DNA of 62,301 nt from Paracoccaceae bacterium (lineage in GTDB: Bacteria > Pseudomonadota > Alphaproteobacteria > Rhodobacterales > Rhodobacteraceae), in contig JAAELR010000336.1 in assembly GCA_024226455.1 (NCBI GenBank), forward strand, positions 1 through 62,301, given 5' to 3'. A program made the position numbers and the translations under genes. Shown here in pieces: positions 26,697 to 34,978 of the stretch. Position 1 is the first letter of the stretch, and each line of letters opens with the position of its first letter. A model generated the notes under the pieces. That model was not told the DNA's origin and did not search any database. It saw only the letters and a program-made list of their open reading frames with translations.

Positions 26697-26907
26697 CGGC
26701 AACTCTCCACAGGAATGGTTAATGGTTACTTAATTTCTCTCCGCCAGTTTTCATATTATCCACATGGCCTGTGGATTGTTATTCGCTAAAAATGGGGAGG
26801 TTCCGGTTAATAAACCCTTGAAATATCAAGGTTAGATAAAAGTCTAACAAATTAGCCCCACGCAATGGCTACCCTTCACGTGGGACTGTCAATTTTTTTG
26901 TTCGGCT
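26697..26907. promoter_or_regulatory. AT-rich control region upstream of the small ORF/luxR, after ccr
   Basis: About 210 bases, much richer in A and T than the rest of the window. It contains two adjacent dyads: CCTTGA-AATA-TCAAGG (26816-26831) and TTAGA-TAAAAG-TCTAA (about 26832-26847). Beyond them lie a stem CCCACG/CGTGGG around 26855-26882 and, on the minus strand, TTGACA next to an A run just after the ccr stop. The dyads are well placed to be operators for the luxR transcript, and the CGTGGG stem may end ccr transcription. Both roles are inferred. Confidence 0.5.
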
Positions 26908-28200
26908 TTAGCGGTGTTCGCTGGCGTCCAAAGCATCCTCCAGCGTGCGCAAGCCGGTCTTCGGCGCCTGCACCAGAACAGCCATGTTGCCGGGTTTGTG
27001 CTCATTGCGGCGCATCTTCACATGCGCGGCCGGGATCTCGGCCCAAGGGAACACCTCTGACATGCAAGGGTCCAGACGCCGCTCTACCATCAGCTTGTTG
27101 GCCGCGGCCGCCTGCTTGAGATGGGCGAAATGCGATCCCTGAATGCGCTTTTGATGCATCCAGATGTAACGCGCGTCCATGGTCAGGTTATAGCCCGTGG
27201 TGCCGGCACAGATCACAACCATGCCGCCCTTCTTGACCACGAAGGTCGAGACCGGAAAGGTCGACTCGCCGGGGTGTTCGAACACCAGGTCCACGTTGTT
27301 GCCCTTGCCGGTGATCTCCCAGATTGCCTTGCCGAACTTGCGCACCTCGCCGAACCAGGCCTTGTATTCGTCGGTGTTGACCGTGGGCAACTGGCCCCAG
27401 CACCCGAAATCCTTGCGGTTCAGCACCCCCTTGGCGCCAAGGCTCATGACGAAGTCGCGCTTGTCCTCGTCGCTGATCACCCCGATGGCGTTGGCGCCGG
27501 CGGTGTTGATCAACTGGATCGCATAGGATCCCAGACCGCCCGAGGCGCCCCAGACCAGCACGTTCTGACCGGGCTTCAGCTCATGCGGGTGATGGCCGAA
27601 CAACATCCGGTAGGCGGTGGCCAGCGTCAGCGTGTAACAGGCACTTTCTTCCCAGGTCAGATGCCGCGGGCGCTGCATGACCTGCTGGGCCTGCACGCAA
27701 GTGAACTGCGCAAACGACCCGTCCGGCGTCTCGTAGCCCCAGATCCGCTGGCTTGCCGACAGCATCGGATCGCCGCCATTGCATTCCTCGTCGTCGCCAT
27801 CGTCCTGATTGCAGTGGATCACGACCTCGTCGCCCACCTTCCAGTTCTTGACCTTCCGGCCCACGGCCCAGACGATGCCAGAGGCATCCGACCCGGCGAT
27901 GTGATACTCGGCCTTGTGCACGTCGAACGGGCTGATCGGAATTCCGAGACCCGCCCAGACGCCGTTATAGTTGACCCCCGCGGCCATCACCAGCACCAGC
28001 ACCTCATGACTGTCGGGGCGCGGCGTGTCCACCACTTCGCGCAGCATCGCCTTGTCGGGTTCGCCATGCCTCTCGCGCCGGATCGCCCATGCGTACATGG
28101 ATTTCGGCACATACCCCATGGGCGGCATCTCACCGACCTCGTAGAGATCCTTTTCGGGCGCGTCGTAGCTGGCAATCGCCGGTATTTCGTCGAGGGCCAT
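26908..28200 (-). CDS. ccr: Crotonyl-CoA carboxylase/reductase
   Basis: A 430-residue MDR-superfamily enzyme that reduces crotonyl-CoA with NADPH while fixing CO2, giving ethylmalonyl-CoA, the key step of the ethylmalonyl-CoA pathway. It matches Ccr closely in length and in the sequence PPMGYVPKSMYAWAIRRERH, GVNYNGVWAGLG, HCNQDDGDDEECNGGDPM and VLVWGASGGLGSYAIQLI (NADPH site). The start at 28200 (MALDEIPAIAS) has GGAG nine bases upstream; the frame is open for 102 more bases but gives an atypical N-terminus. It lies downstream-adjacent to the luxR/luxI pair on the same strand, an arrangement I recall as recurrent in roseobacters. Confidence 0.95.
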   Translation of the reverse strand: MALDEIPAIASYDAPEKDLYEVGEMPPMGYVPKSMYAWAIRRERHGEPDKAMLREVVDTPRPDSHEVLVLVMAAGVNYNGVWAGLGIPISPFDVHKAEYHIAGSDASGIVWAVGRKVKNWKVGDEVVIHCNQDDGDDEECNGGDPMLSASQRIWGYETPDGSFAQFTCVQAQQVMQRPRHLTWEESACYTLTLATAYRMLFGHHPHELKPGQNVLVWGASGGLGSYAIQLINTAGANAIGVISDEDKRDFVMSLGAKGVLNRKDFGCWGQLPTVNTDEYKAWFGEVRKFGKAIWEITGKGNNVDLVFEHPGESTFPVSTFVVKKGGMVVICAGTTGYNLTMDARYIWMHQKRIQGSHFAHLKQAAAANKLMVERRLDPCMSEVFPWAEIPAAHVKMRRNEHKPGNMAVLVQAPKTGLRTLEDALDASEHR

Positions 28201-28508
28201 GAGCCATGCTCCTTCGTCTTGTCGTTCGTTCGTCACTTTGCCGCGCCGCAGAATCGGGGCGCGCTTGAAGATCGGAGTACGAATAGCCACGCAACTATGC
28301 AATGAAAAAAGCGTGCGTTTTGTAATTTAATAACCCTCTTTATCGACGTCTTGCGCGCCCCATGCTGCGCTGCCGCGAACCAGCGGCCCGAGGGCGCACG
28401 CAATGGGCGAAATGCGAACCAGGCAGGTCTTCGCAAGAAGGATCAGCCATACCGGGTTGACACAACTGGCCCTGCCACCCAACCTGCTTTCGAACAGGGG
28501 AAAAACAC
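28201..28508. promoter_or_regulatory. Divergent region between ccr and marC
   Basis: About 308 bases between the starts of ccr (leftward) and the MarC gene (rightward), so it must carry promoters for both. An AT-rich part at about 28295-28340, with an A run next to GCAACTATGCAAT and TGCGTTTTGTAATTT, is the likeliest ccr control region. I could not identify a firm operator or promoter. Confidence 0.4.
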
Positions 28509-29162
28509 ATGGATTGGACCGAACTTGGCAATTGGAGCGAATACTCGAAAATCCTGGTAGCGGTTTTCGCCTTGGTTTCGCCTCCAATTGTCATCCCGCT
28601 TTTTATGGGTGTCGTCGCGGGGCGACCGATGGCCGAAAAACGCAAAGCTGCGATCGCCGGAGCAATCGGTTTCGGTATTACCATGTGGGTGTTCATTTTT
28701 TTCGGCGGCGCTCTGTTGGATCTTTTCGGTATCACGCTCGCGGCTTTCCGCATTGCCGGCGGTTTCCTGTTGCTTCTCATCGCACTTGAAATGATGCGCT
28801 CCGAATTGCCAGATAATACTGCCGACACCGATCAGACCGCCAAGACCGGCGCGTTTGCCGCTGGTATCGTGCCACTGGCGATCCCTATCCTCGCCGGGCC
28901 GGGGGCGATCAGTTCGGTCGTGATTTTCGCCAATATCCACGACAGTTTCGAACATCGTATTCTCGTCGCGGCAGTGATTCTGACCCTGGTTGCCTATCTT
29001 ATGATCTTGCTGAACATCATCACGTTCACCGAAAAGCTGATCGGACCTAACGCCACCATCATTTTCAACAAGGTAATGGGGTTGGTGATCTGCGCGATAG
29101 CCTTTGAGTTCATACTCGACGGCATTGCCGGGCATTTTCCGCAGCTGCAAACGATCCACTAA
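28509..29162 (+). CDS. MarC family integral membrane protein
   Basis: A 217-residue protein with six hydrophobic segments, the MarC/UPF0056 pattern: two repeats of three helices, with the conserved VSPPIVIPLFMGV in the first and GIVPLAIPILAGPGAISSVV in the second. The family is widespread. The original link to multiple antibiotic resistance in E. coli was not upheld, so transport substrate and role are unknown. The gene stands alone, divergent from ccr. Confidence 0.9.
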   Translation: MDWTELGNWSEYSKILVAVFALVSPPIVIPLFMGVVAGRPMAEKRKAAIAGAIGFGITMWVFIFFGGALLDLFGITLAAFRIAGGFLLLLIALEMMRSELPDNTADTDQTAKTGAFAAGIVPLAIPILAGPGAISSVVIFANIHDSFEHRILVAAVILTLVAYLMILLNIITFTEKLIGPNATIIFNKVMGLVICAIAFEFILDGIAGHFPQLQTIH

Positions 29163-29251
29163 AGGCATCGGCCTGACGCCTCTTCTCCCAACGGTTTACG
29201 GTTTTCGCTGAACTCAATCCAGGCAATGCTATTGCCCGGCGCCGCGCGCCA

Positions 29252-30598
29252 TCAAAACAAATGCGCCACCGAGTTGGCGTAGTAGTCCAGCAGTTCATGG
29301 CTGTCGCCGTTCACCCGCACGCCGTCAGGTCCCTCGCTGACGATGCGCCGGGTCAGCAGGCTGGCCAGACCGTCATGTACAACTTCTTCGGGGTCGTCCA
29401 TCGCCGGGTGCGGCAGGCGCTGCAGATAGGGCGCGACCTGCTTTTCCAGCCCCTCTCGCGTCATCGCCCCGTCGGCACGCTGCAACAGATAGGCCACCAT
29501 CGGCACCGGCAGCACCGGGATCACATCCTGCACCCGACGGCGCAGTTCGTCGCCCACGCCCGTGATCGCGTCGCCGCGATGGCTGTCGACGAATTCCATC
29601 AACGACAGCGGCTCGCCGAACCCGACGCCCGCGTGGCCGAACCGCACCGCCCGGCGCCGCAGGCGCCGCCAGACAAAACGCAAGGCGAACCAGATGCCGG
29701 TCGCGACCGAGGCGCGAAACTTGCGCTCGCCCTTTGCCTCCGCCTCGGTCAGCACCCGGTCTTCCAGCACCCGGTCATAGTTCAGCCCCACCGGCACGAA
29801 CACCACGTCGCGCCCGGCTTCGGGGTCAAAATCCGCCAGAATATAGCTGAGCAACCCCAGCCTTACCGGCCCGACCGCCCCGTCGAGGCTCAACCCGCCT
29901 TCGGGAAAAATCGCCTGGGTCACGCCGCCGCGCGTGGCCAGCTGCACATAGCGGGCAAGCACCCGGCGATAGAGCGTGTTGCGCGATTTGCGGCGGATAA
30001 AGAACGCCCCCAGCCCCCGGATCAGACGGCTCAGCGGCCAGATCCGCGCCCATTCGCCGACCGCAAAGCTCATGGCCGAGCGATCCGCCACCAGATGCGG
30101 CACCAGCAGGTAGTCCATGTTCGAGCGGTGGTTCATGATAAAGACGATCGTCGCATCGCCCTCGATCGCCTTCAGCGCGGCTCCGTTGCTCTCATCCAGG
30201 TGTACCGTGTAAAGCTTGCTGCTCAACCAGCGCGTCAGCCGGACGGCAAAGCCGAAATAGGCGCTGGCGCTGAACGCGGGCACGATCTCGCGCGCATAGC
30301 GCCGCGCCGCCTCGAAGGCCACATTTTCCGGAACGCCTTCCTTGCGGGCATGCTGGGTCACCGCCTCGGCCACTTTGGGATCATAGATCAGCCGCTGGAT
30401 CATGTCGTGGCGCCGGGCCAGCTTGAATGGTTCGATGGGCCGGGTCAGCCGCTGGTTCAGCCGGGTCACCACGCGCTCCATCCGTCGGCGAAAGAACCAG
30501 CGGACGCTGGGAAACAGGAAATGCGAGGCAAAGGTGACCGCTGCAAAAAGCAGGATCAGAACCAGCAGCCACAGGGGCATTTCGACCGTATTGAACAT
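29252..30598 (-). CDS. Glycerol-3-phosphate acyltransferase-like protein (PlsB/PlsC fold)
   Basis: A membrane-bound acyltransferase of about 448 residues. One N-terminal TM helix (LWLLVLILLFAAVTFASHFL), then the acyltransferase block I FIMNHRSNMDYLLVPHLV (HX4D catalytic pair), block II GAFFIRRKSRNTLYR, block III AIFPEGGLSLDGAVG and block IV VFVPVGLNYDRV. The combination resembles the PlsB-type family more than small PlsC enzymes, so lysophosphatidate synthesis from glycerol-3-phosphate is a reasonable guess. The start at 30598 has AGG eight bases upstream. It is divergent from the GNAT gene. Confidence 0.85.
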   Translation of the reverse strand: MFNTVEMPLWLLVLILLFAAVTFASHFLFPSVRWFFRRRMERVVTRLNQRLTRPIEPFKLARRHDMIQRLIYDPKVAEAVTQHARKEGVPENVAFEAARRYAREIVPAFSASAYFGFAVRLTRWLSSKLYTVHLDESNGAALKAIEGDATIVFIMNHRSNMDYLLVPHLVADRSAMSFAVGEWARIWPLSRLIRGLGAFFIRRKSRNTLYRRVLARYVQLATRGGVTQAIFPEGGLSLDGAVGPVRLGLLSYILADFDPEAGRDVVFVPVGLNYDRVLEDRVLTEAEAKGERKFRASVATGIWFALRFVWRRLRRRAVRFGHAGVGFGEPLSLMEFVDSHRGDAITGVGDELRRRVQDVIPVLPVPMVAYLLQRADGAMTREGLEKQVAPYLQRLPHPAMDDPEEVVHDGLASLLTRRIVSEGPDGVRVNGDSHELLDYYANSVAHLF

Positions 30599-30681
30599 CA
30601 CCGACACCTGCCAGCAATGCCGGGCGGGGTAAATCCTGCCTACGGATTGCATCCGGCACCTGTTGCCCCCATCTGACAGCA

Positions 30682-31296
30682 ATGAACGTTACCATCGCCC
30701 GGGGTTTCCGCGAAGACCAGCGCGCCGCCGCCGCCAGCCTTTACTGGCAGGCATTCCGGGGCAAGCTGGGCCCCCTGATGCGGCCCGAGGACAAGGCACT
30801 GGCGTTTTTTCGCGCGGTCCTTGATCCGGCTTTCGCAATCAACGCTTCGGCACCGGACGGCACATTGCTGGGCCTTGCCGGCTTCAAGACTGCGCAGGGC
30901 GCCTTTGTCGGTGGCGGGTTGCGCAATATCGCGGGCACATATGGCTGGCCCGGCGCGCTCTGGCGCGCGCCTTTGTTGTCGCTGCTGGATCGCCGCCTTG
31001 AACCGGGCACCCTGCTGATGGACGGCATCTTCGTTGCCGAAGAGGCCCGGGGCCACGGCGTCGGCACCCGGTTGCTGGATGCGATCAAGGCCGAGGCCGC
31101 CCAGCGCGGCCTTGCCCGTGTCCGGCTTGACGTGATCGACACCAACCCACGTGCCCGCGCGCTTTATCAGCGTCAGGGTTTTGTGGCGGGCATGACCGAG
31201 CATCTGGGCCCGCTACGGTATCTCTTTGGCTTCAGCAGCGCACAAACGATGATCCACACCGCCCAACCCGATGATCCGGACCGGACCGCCCGATAG
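30682..31296 (+). CDS. GNAT family N-acetyltransferase
   Basis: A 204-residue acetyltransferase with the GNAT acetyl-CoA pocket: LMDGIFVAEEARGHGVGTRL followed by LDAIKAEAAQRGLARVRLDV and the closing NPRARALYQRQGFV. These are the usual motifs A and B. The N-terminal 80 residues are less typical. The acceptor substrate is unknown. It is divergent from the acyltransferase gene, only about 83 bases apart. Confidence 0.88.
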   Translation: MNVTIARGFREDQRAAAASLYWQAFRGKLGPLMRPEDKALAFFRAVLDPAFAINASAPDGTLLGLAGFKTAQGAFVGGGLRNIAGTYGWPGALWRAPLLSLLDRRLEPGTLLMDGIFVAEEARGHGVGTRLLDAIKAEAAQRGLARVRLDVIDTNPRARALYQRQGFVAGMTEHLGPLRYLFGFSSAQTMIHTAQPDDPDRTAR

Positions 31297-31379
31297 TAGC
31301 CGCCGGGCCCGGCTCATTTTCGGCTGAAACAGCCCCCCGGGCCGGTTCCATGGCACCGGAAATTCTGCGCCGCAGCATG

Positions 31380-31409
31380 TTGACACAGCCACAAAATTTC
31401 ACCTATCAA
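31380..31409 (+). promoter_or_regulatory. Candidate sigma-70-type promoter of the ethylmalonyl-CoA mutase gene
   Basis: TTGACA (31380-31385), 18 bases, then TATCAA (31404-31409), with the coding start 47 bases further. The -35 box is a perfect match to the consensus; the -10 box matches at four of six positions. Confidence 0.4.
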
Positions 31410-31456
31410 CGCTCGAACGAAAGATTATTGCCGTCACTGACTCGCCGAGGCTCACC

Positions 31457-33457
31457 ATGACCGAGACCCACAAACCCCGTCGCCCTGGCTTGACCGATCG
31501 CCAGGCCGATCGACCGTGGCTGTTTCGCACCTATGCCGGCCATTCCACCGCCAGTGCCTCGAACCAGCTTTACCGCGGCAATCTCGCCAAGGGGCAGACC
31601 GGGCTGTCGGTGGCCTTCGATCTGCCTACGCAAACGGGCTATGATTCAGACCACGAACTGGCCCGGGGTGAGGTCGGCAAGGTCGGTGTCCCGGTGTCGC
31701 ACTTGGGCGACATGCGCGCCCTTTTCGACCAGATCCCGCTGGACCAGATGAACACCTCGATGACGATCAACGCCACCGCACCGTGGCTGCTGGCGCTCTA
31801 TATCACGGTGGCAGAGGAACAGGGCGCCGACATCAGCGCGCTGCAGGGCACCGTGCAGAATGACCTGATCAAGGAGTACCTGTCGCGCGGCACCTATATC
31901 TGCCCGCCCAGGCCCTCGCTGCGCATGATCACCGACGTCGCCGCCTATACGCGCGAGCACCTGCCCAAATGGAACCCGATGAACGTCTGTTCCTATCACC
32001 TGCAAGAGGCCGGGGCCACGCCGGAACAGGAACTGGCCTTTGCGCTGGCCACCGCCGTTGCAGTGCTGGACGACCTTCAGGCCAAGGTCCCGGCAGAGCA
32101 TTTCCCCGCCATGGTCGGGCGCATCTCTTTTTTCGTCAATGCCGGCATCCGCTTTGTCACCGAGATGTGCAAGATGCGCGCATTCGTAGAACTCTGGGAC
32201 GAGATCACCGAGACCCGCTATGGCGTCGACAACCCCAAGTTCCGCCGCTTCCGCTATGGCGTGCAGGTCAACTCGCTGGGCCTGACAGAACAGCAGCCCG
32301 AAAACAACGTCTACCGCATCCTGCTGGAGATGCTGGCGGTGACGCTGTCGAAAAACGCCCGCGCCCGCGCCGTGCAGCTGCCCGCCTGGAACGAGGCGCT
32401 GGGCCTGCCCCGCCCGTGGGATCAGCAATGGTCGCTGAGGATGCAGCAGATCCTGGCCTTTGAAACCGACCTTCTGGAATACGGCGACCTGTTCGACGGC
32501 AACCCCGCCGTCAGCGCGCGGGTCGACGCCCTGAAGCAAGGCGCCCGGCACGAGCTGGACCAGATCGACGCCATGGGCGGCGCGGTCGAGGCTATCGGCC
32601 ATATGAAGCGCCAGCTGGTCGAGGCCAACGCGGAACGTATCGCCCGTATCGAGACTTCTGAGACCACGGTGATCGGCGTCAACAGATACACCGCCGCAGA
32701 ACCCAGCCCGCTGACCTCGGGGCCCGAGGCGATCATGGTGGCCGATCCGGAGGCCGAGGCCGACCAGATCGAACGTCTGGTTGCCTGGAGAGGGGGGCGC
32801 GACGATCGGGCCATTGAGGCCGCTCTCGCCGCGGTGCGCGACGCCGCGCGCACGGGCGCCAACATCATGCCGCCGTCTATTGCCGCCGCAAGGGCGGGGG
32901 TCACCACCGGCGAATGGGGCGACGTGGTGCGCGCTGCCTTCGGCCAGTACCGCGCGCCGACCGGCGTGTCGAGACACCCCTCGAACCGCACCGAGGGGCT
33001 CGACGAGATCCGCGCCGCGGTGGATGCTGCCAGCGACCGGCTTGGCCGGCGGCTCAGGTTCCTGGTCGGCAAGCCCGGCCTCGACGGCCATTCGAACGGC
33101 GCCGAACAAATCGCCGCCCGGGCCCGCGACTGCGGCATGGAGATCGCCTATGACGGCATCCGCCTGACCCCGGCAGAGATCGTCGCCGCGTGTCAGGAGC
33201 AGGAACCGCACGTGCTCGGCCTGTCGATCCTGTCAGGATCGCACGTACCGCTGCTCGAAGACCTGATGGGCCGGATGCAGGCCGCGGGCCTGGCCCACAT
33301 CCCCGTGGTCGCCGGCGGTATCATCCCCGAAGACGACGCGGCCCGCCTGCGCAGCCTCGGCGTCGCCCGGGTATATACGCCCAAGGATTTCGAACTGACC
33401 CGCATCATGTTCGACATTGTTGAACTTGCCGATCCGCAGGCCGTAGCGGCAGAGTAG
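31457..33457 (+). CDS. ecm: Ethylmalonyl-CoA mutase (B12-dependent acyl-CoA mutase)
   Basis: A 666-residue coenzyme-B12-dependent mutase. The N-terminal catalytic barrel (about 1-520) has the family start RPWLFRTYAGHSTASASNQL, YRGNLAKGQTGLSVAFDLPT, MNTSMTINATAPWLLALY and ENNVYRILLEMLAVTLSKNA. The C-terminal cobalamin domain (about 535-660) has VGKPGLDGHSNGAEQIA with the DxHxxG cobalt-ligand motif. Ethylmalonyl-CoA mutases form their own clade, distinct from methylmalonyl-CoA mutase and isobutyryl-CoA mutase. The length, single-chain layout and co-occurrence with ccr and mch point to the step from ethylmalonyl-CoA to methylsuccinyl-CoA. The stop codon TAG lies in the GTAG foot of a REP hairpin. 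Confidence 0.88.
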   Translation: MTETHKPRRPGLTDRQADRPWLFRTYAGHSTASASNQLYRGNLAKGQTGLSVAFDLPTQTGYDSDHELARGEVGKVGVPVSHLGDMRALFDQIPLDQMNTSMTINATAPWLLALYITVAEEQGADISALQGTVQNDLIKEYLSRGTYICPPRPSLRMITDVAAYTREHLPKWNPMNVCSYHLQEAGATPEQELAFALATAVAVLDDLQAKVPAEHFPAMVGRISFFVNAGIRFVTEMCKMRAFVELWDEITETRYGVDNPKFRRFRYGVQVNSLGLTEQQPENNVYRILLEMLAVTLSKNARARAVQLPAWNEALGLPRPWDQQWSLRMQQILAFETDLLEYGDLFDGNPAVSARVDALKQGARHELDQIDAMGGAVEAIGHMKRQLVEANAERIARIETSETTVIGVNRYTAAEPSPLTSGPEAIMVADPEAEADQIERLVAWRGGRDDRAIEAALAAVRDAARTGANIMPPSIAAARAGVTTGEWGDVVRAAFGQYRAPTGVSRHPSNRTEGLDEIRAAVDAASDRLGRRLRFLVGKPGLDGHSNGAEQIAARARDCGMEIAYDGIRLTPAEIVAACQEQEPHVLGLSILSGSHVPLLEDLMGRMQAAGLAHIPVVAGGIIPEDDAARLRSLGVARVYTPKDFELTRIMFDIVELADPQAVAAE

Positions 33458-33512
33458 GGTGCGCTACTTGCGCACCAATCCCTGCGGAAGGTGCGCAAGT
33501 AGCGCACCCTAC
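33454..33512. repeat. Pair of inverted REP hairpins between ecm and the RAYT gene
   Basis: Two 23-base units in opposite orientation (33454-33476 and complement of 33490-33512), identical to each other, with a 13-base spacer. Each is the tetranucleotide GTAG followed by a stem-loop GGTGCGC-TACTT-GCGCACC. A GTAG/GGAG foot is the hallmark of REPs used by REP-associated tyrosine transposases. The TAG of one foot is the stop codon of the upstream mutase and the TAG of the other is the stop of the transposase. The cruciform may also act as a bidirectional terminator. Confidence 0.9.
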
Positions 33513-33973
33513 GGCAGATCCCGGTGAATCGAACTGAATGGCCAGTCCTGCGCCTGCTCCACCAACCCGTGCTTGACCGGGTTTTCCCGGCAATAGCTGA
33601 TCGTGGCCTCCAATTCGGCATTGTTGCGGATGTGGTGCTCCCAGAACCGCCGCTGCCAGATCCCCTTTTCGCGCCGCATTTTGTGGCTCGCCCGCAGTCG
33701 CCCCGGCGGCAAGCCCCGCGAAAACCGGTGTTTGATGGCACCCCAGCGCGCGGAGTAATCCGCGTCGCCCTCCGGCAGGGTCCAGATGCAATGCTGGTGA
33801 TCGGGAAGCACCACCCAGGCATCGATCCAGAACGGCCGCGCGCGCATGACCTCGCGCACAGCGGTACGCATACGACCGACCTCATCGACAAGCAGCGTCG
33901 ATCCGCGCTCGGCCAATTCAACCGTGAAAAACACCGTCGCGCCGGATATCCTCGGTCGGAAATAATTCGCCAT
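33509..33973 (-). CDS. REP-associated tyrosine transposase (RAYT, Y1 family)
   Basis: A 154-residue protein of the TnpA_REP/Y1-transposase family. It carries the metal-binding HUH-type motif in VVLPDHQHCIWTLPEGD, the typical block YSARWGAIKHRFSRG, RFWEHHIRNNAELEATISYC with the catalytic Tyr, and the family ending ENPVKHGLVEQAQDWPFSSI. RAYTs bind and nick REP hairpins and are thought to spread REPs; here hairpins of one type lie on both sides, including one overlapping the stop codon. The start at 33973 (MANYFRPRI) fits the family better than the ATG 30 bases upstream. Confidence 0.93.
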   Translation of the reverse strand: MANYFRPRISGATVFFTVELAERGSTLLVDEVGRMRTAVREVMRARPFWIDAWVVLPDHQHCIWTLPEGDADYSARWGAIKHRFSRGLPPGRLRASHKMRREKGIWQRRFWEHHIRNNAELEATISYCRENPVKHGLVEQAQDWPFSSIHRDLP

Positions 33974-34026
33974 ACCCCATCCCACCAGAAAACCGGTAAA
34001 CATCGGGTAAACACCGTTCGACCGCA

Positions 34027-34049
34027 GTAGGGTGCGCTATCTGCGCACC
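34027..34049 (+). repeat. REP hairpin upstream of the RAYT gene
   Basis: GTAG followed by stem-loop GGTGCGC-TATCT-GCGCACC. It differs from the units downstream of the transposase only in two loop bases. It lies about 55 bases upstream of the RAYT start. Confidence 0.88.
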
Positions 34050-34145
34050 TTCCCCGGTTCGCTGCCCGCCCAGACCCGGCAGCCCTTGAACATTCTCTCA
34101 ACACACCGTACGCTCCGTTTAACGGTCGGGGCGGTCTGACGCGGG

Positions 34146-34178
34146 GCCCGACGCAAGTCCGACGCAAATCCGACACGC
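34146..34178 (+). promoter_or_regulatory. Three phased 11-bp CCGAC repeats upstream of deoD
   Basis: GCCCGACGCAA, GTCCGACGCAA and ATCCGACACGC in direct tandem, so CCGAC recurs exactly every 11 bases (34148, 34159, 34170). The array ends about 50 bases before the deoD ATG. A second array with the same core and period lies upstream of lpd (57746-57789). One repeat per helical turn suggests a protein binding cooperatively along one face of the DNA. The regulator is unknown. Confidence 0.65.
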
Positions 34179-34228
34179 GTGCCCATCCCGCCGGACAGGT
34201 TCGACTACAAGCAAACAGAGGCACCCTC

Positions 34229-34933
34229 ATGACCATCCACATTGGCGCCAAACCTGGCGAGATCGCCGAAGCCGTGCTGCTTCCCGGAGACCCCTACCGG
34301 GCGAAATGGGTAGCGGAAACCTTTCTGGACTCTCCGGAATTGATCAACGAAGTCAGAGGGATGCTTGGCTATACCGGCACATGGAACGGGCATCGGGTGA
34401 CGATCCACGGCTCTGGCATGGGCATGCCCAGCCTCTCTATCTACGTCAATGAGATGCTGCGGGACTACGGCGTCAAGACCCTGATCCGCATCGGCTCCAC
34501 CGGCGCCTTGCAACGTTTCGTTAAACTTCGTGAACTTGTCATCGCGATGACCGCAACATCCATCTCCACCCCCTCCTCCAGCCTGCTGAGGGAACTCAAT
34601 TTCGCCCCCTGCGCCGATTGGGACCTGCTGCGCGCCGCCGTTCAGGCCGCTGAAGACCAGGGCGGGTCCGCGCATGTGGGTGGCGTCTATTCGTCCGACA
34701 CCTTCTACGGCGAACGCCCCGACCTGAACGAGCAATTGACCCGCCACGGCATCCTCGCGGTCGAGATGGAAACGGCCGAGCTATACACCCTGGCCGCCCG
34801 CCACGGCGCCCGTGCGCTCAGCGTGCTGACCGTGTCGGATCACATGCTGACCGGCGAGGAGCTGTCCTCGGAGGATCGAGAGAAATCGTTCCACGACATG
34901 GTGCTGATCGCGCTTGGGGCAGCGTTCGCCTGA
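34229..34933 (+). CDS. deoD: Purine-nucleoside phosphorylase (DeoD type)
   Basis: A 234-residue hexameric-type nucleoside phosphorylase that splits purine (deoxy)nucleosides with phosphate for salvage. Family motifs: [19 protein letters not shown] (phosphate-binding Gly and Arg nearby), [29 protein letters not shown], and [20 protein letters not shown] followed by [10 protein letters not shown], where the Asp is the general acid. The length is standard. It stands alone, preceded by the phased CCGAC repeats and a REP hairpin. Confidence 0.95.
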   Translation: MTIHIGAKPGEIAEAVLLPGDPYRAKWVAETFLDSPELINEVRGMLGYTGTWNGHRVTIHGSGMGMPSLSIYVNEMLRDYGVKTLIRIGSTGALQRFVKLRELVIAMTATSISTPSSSLLRELNFAPCADWDLLRAAVQAAEDQGGSAHVGGVYSSDTFYGERPDLNEQLTRHGILAVEMETAELYTLAARHGARALSVLTVSDHMLTGEELSSEDREKSFHDMVLIALGAAFA

Positions 34934-34978
34934 CCCCGCGCCGCCACGCCGGGCCGATCCGATGGACGGCGGCCCGAT

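Noticed and set aside
31297-31456. Cobalamin riboswitch before the B12-dependent mutase
   Set aside because: The leader is only about 160 bases and I see no B12-box-like sequence; a promoter-like TTGACA/TATCAA pair lies there instead.
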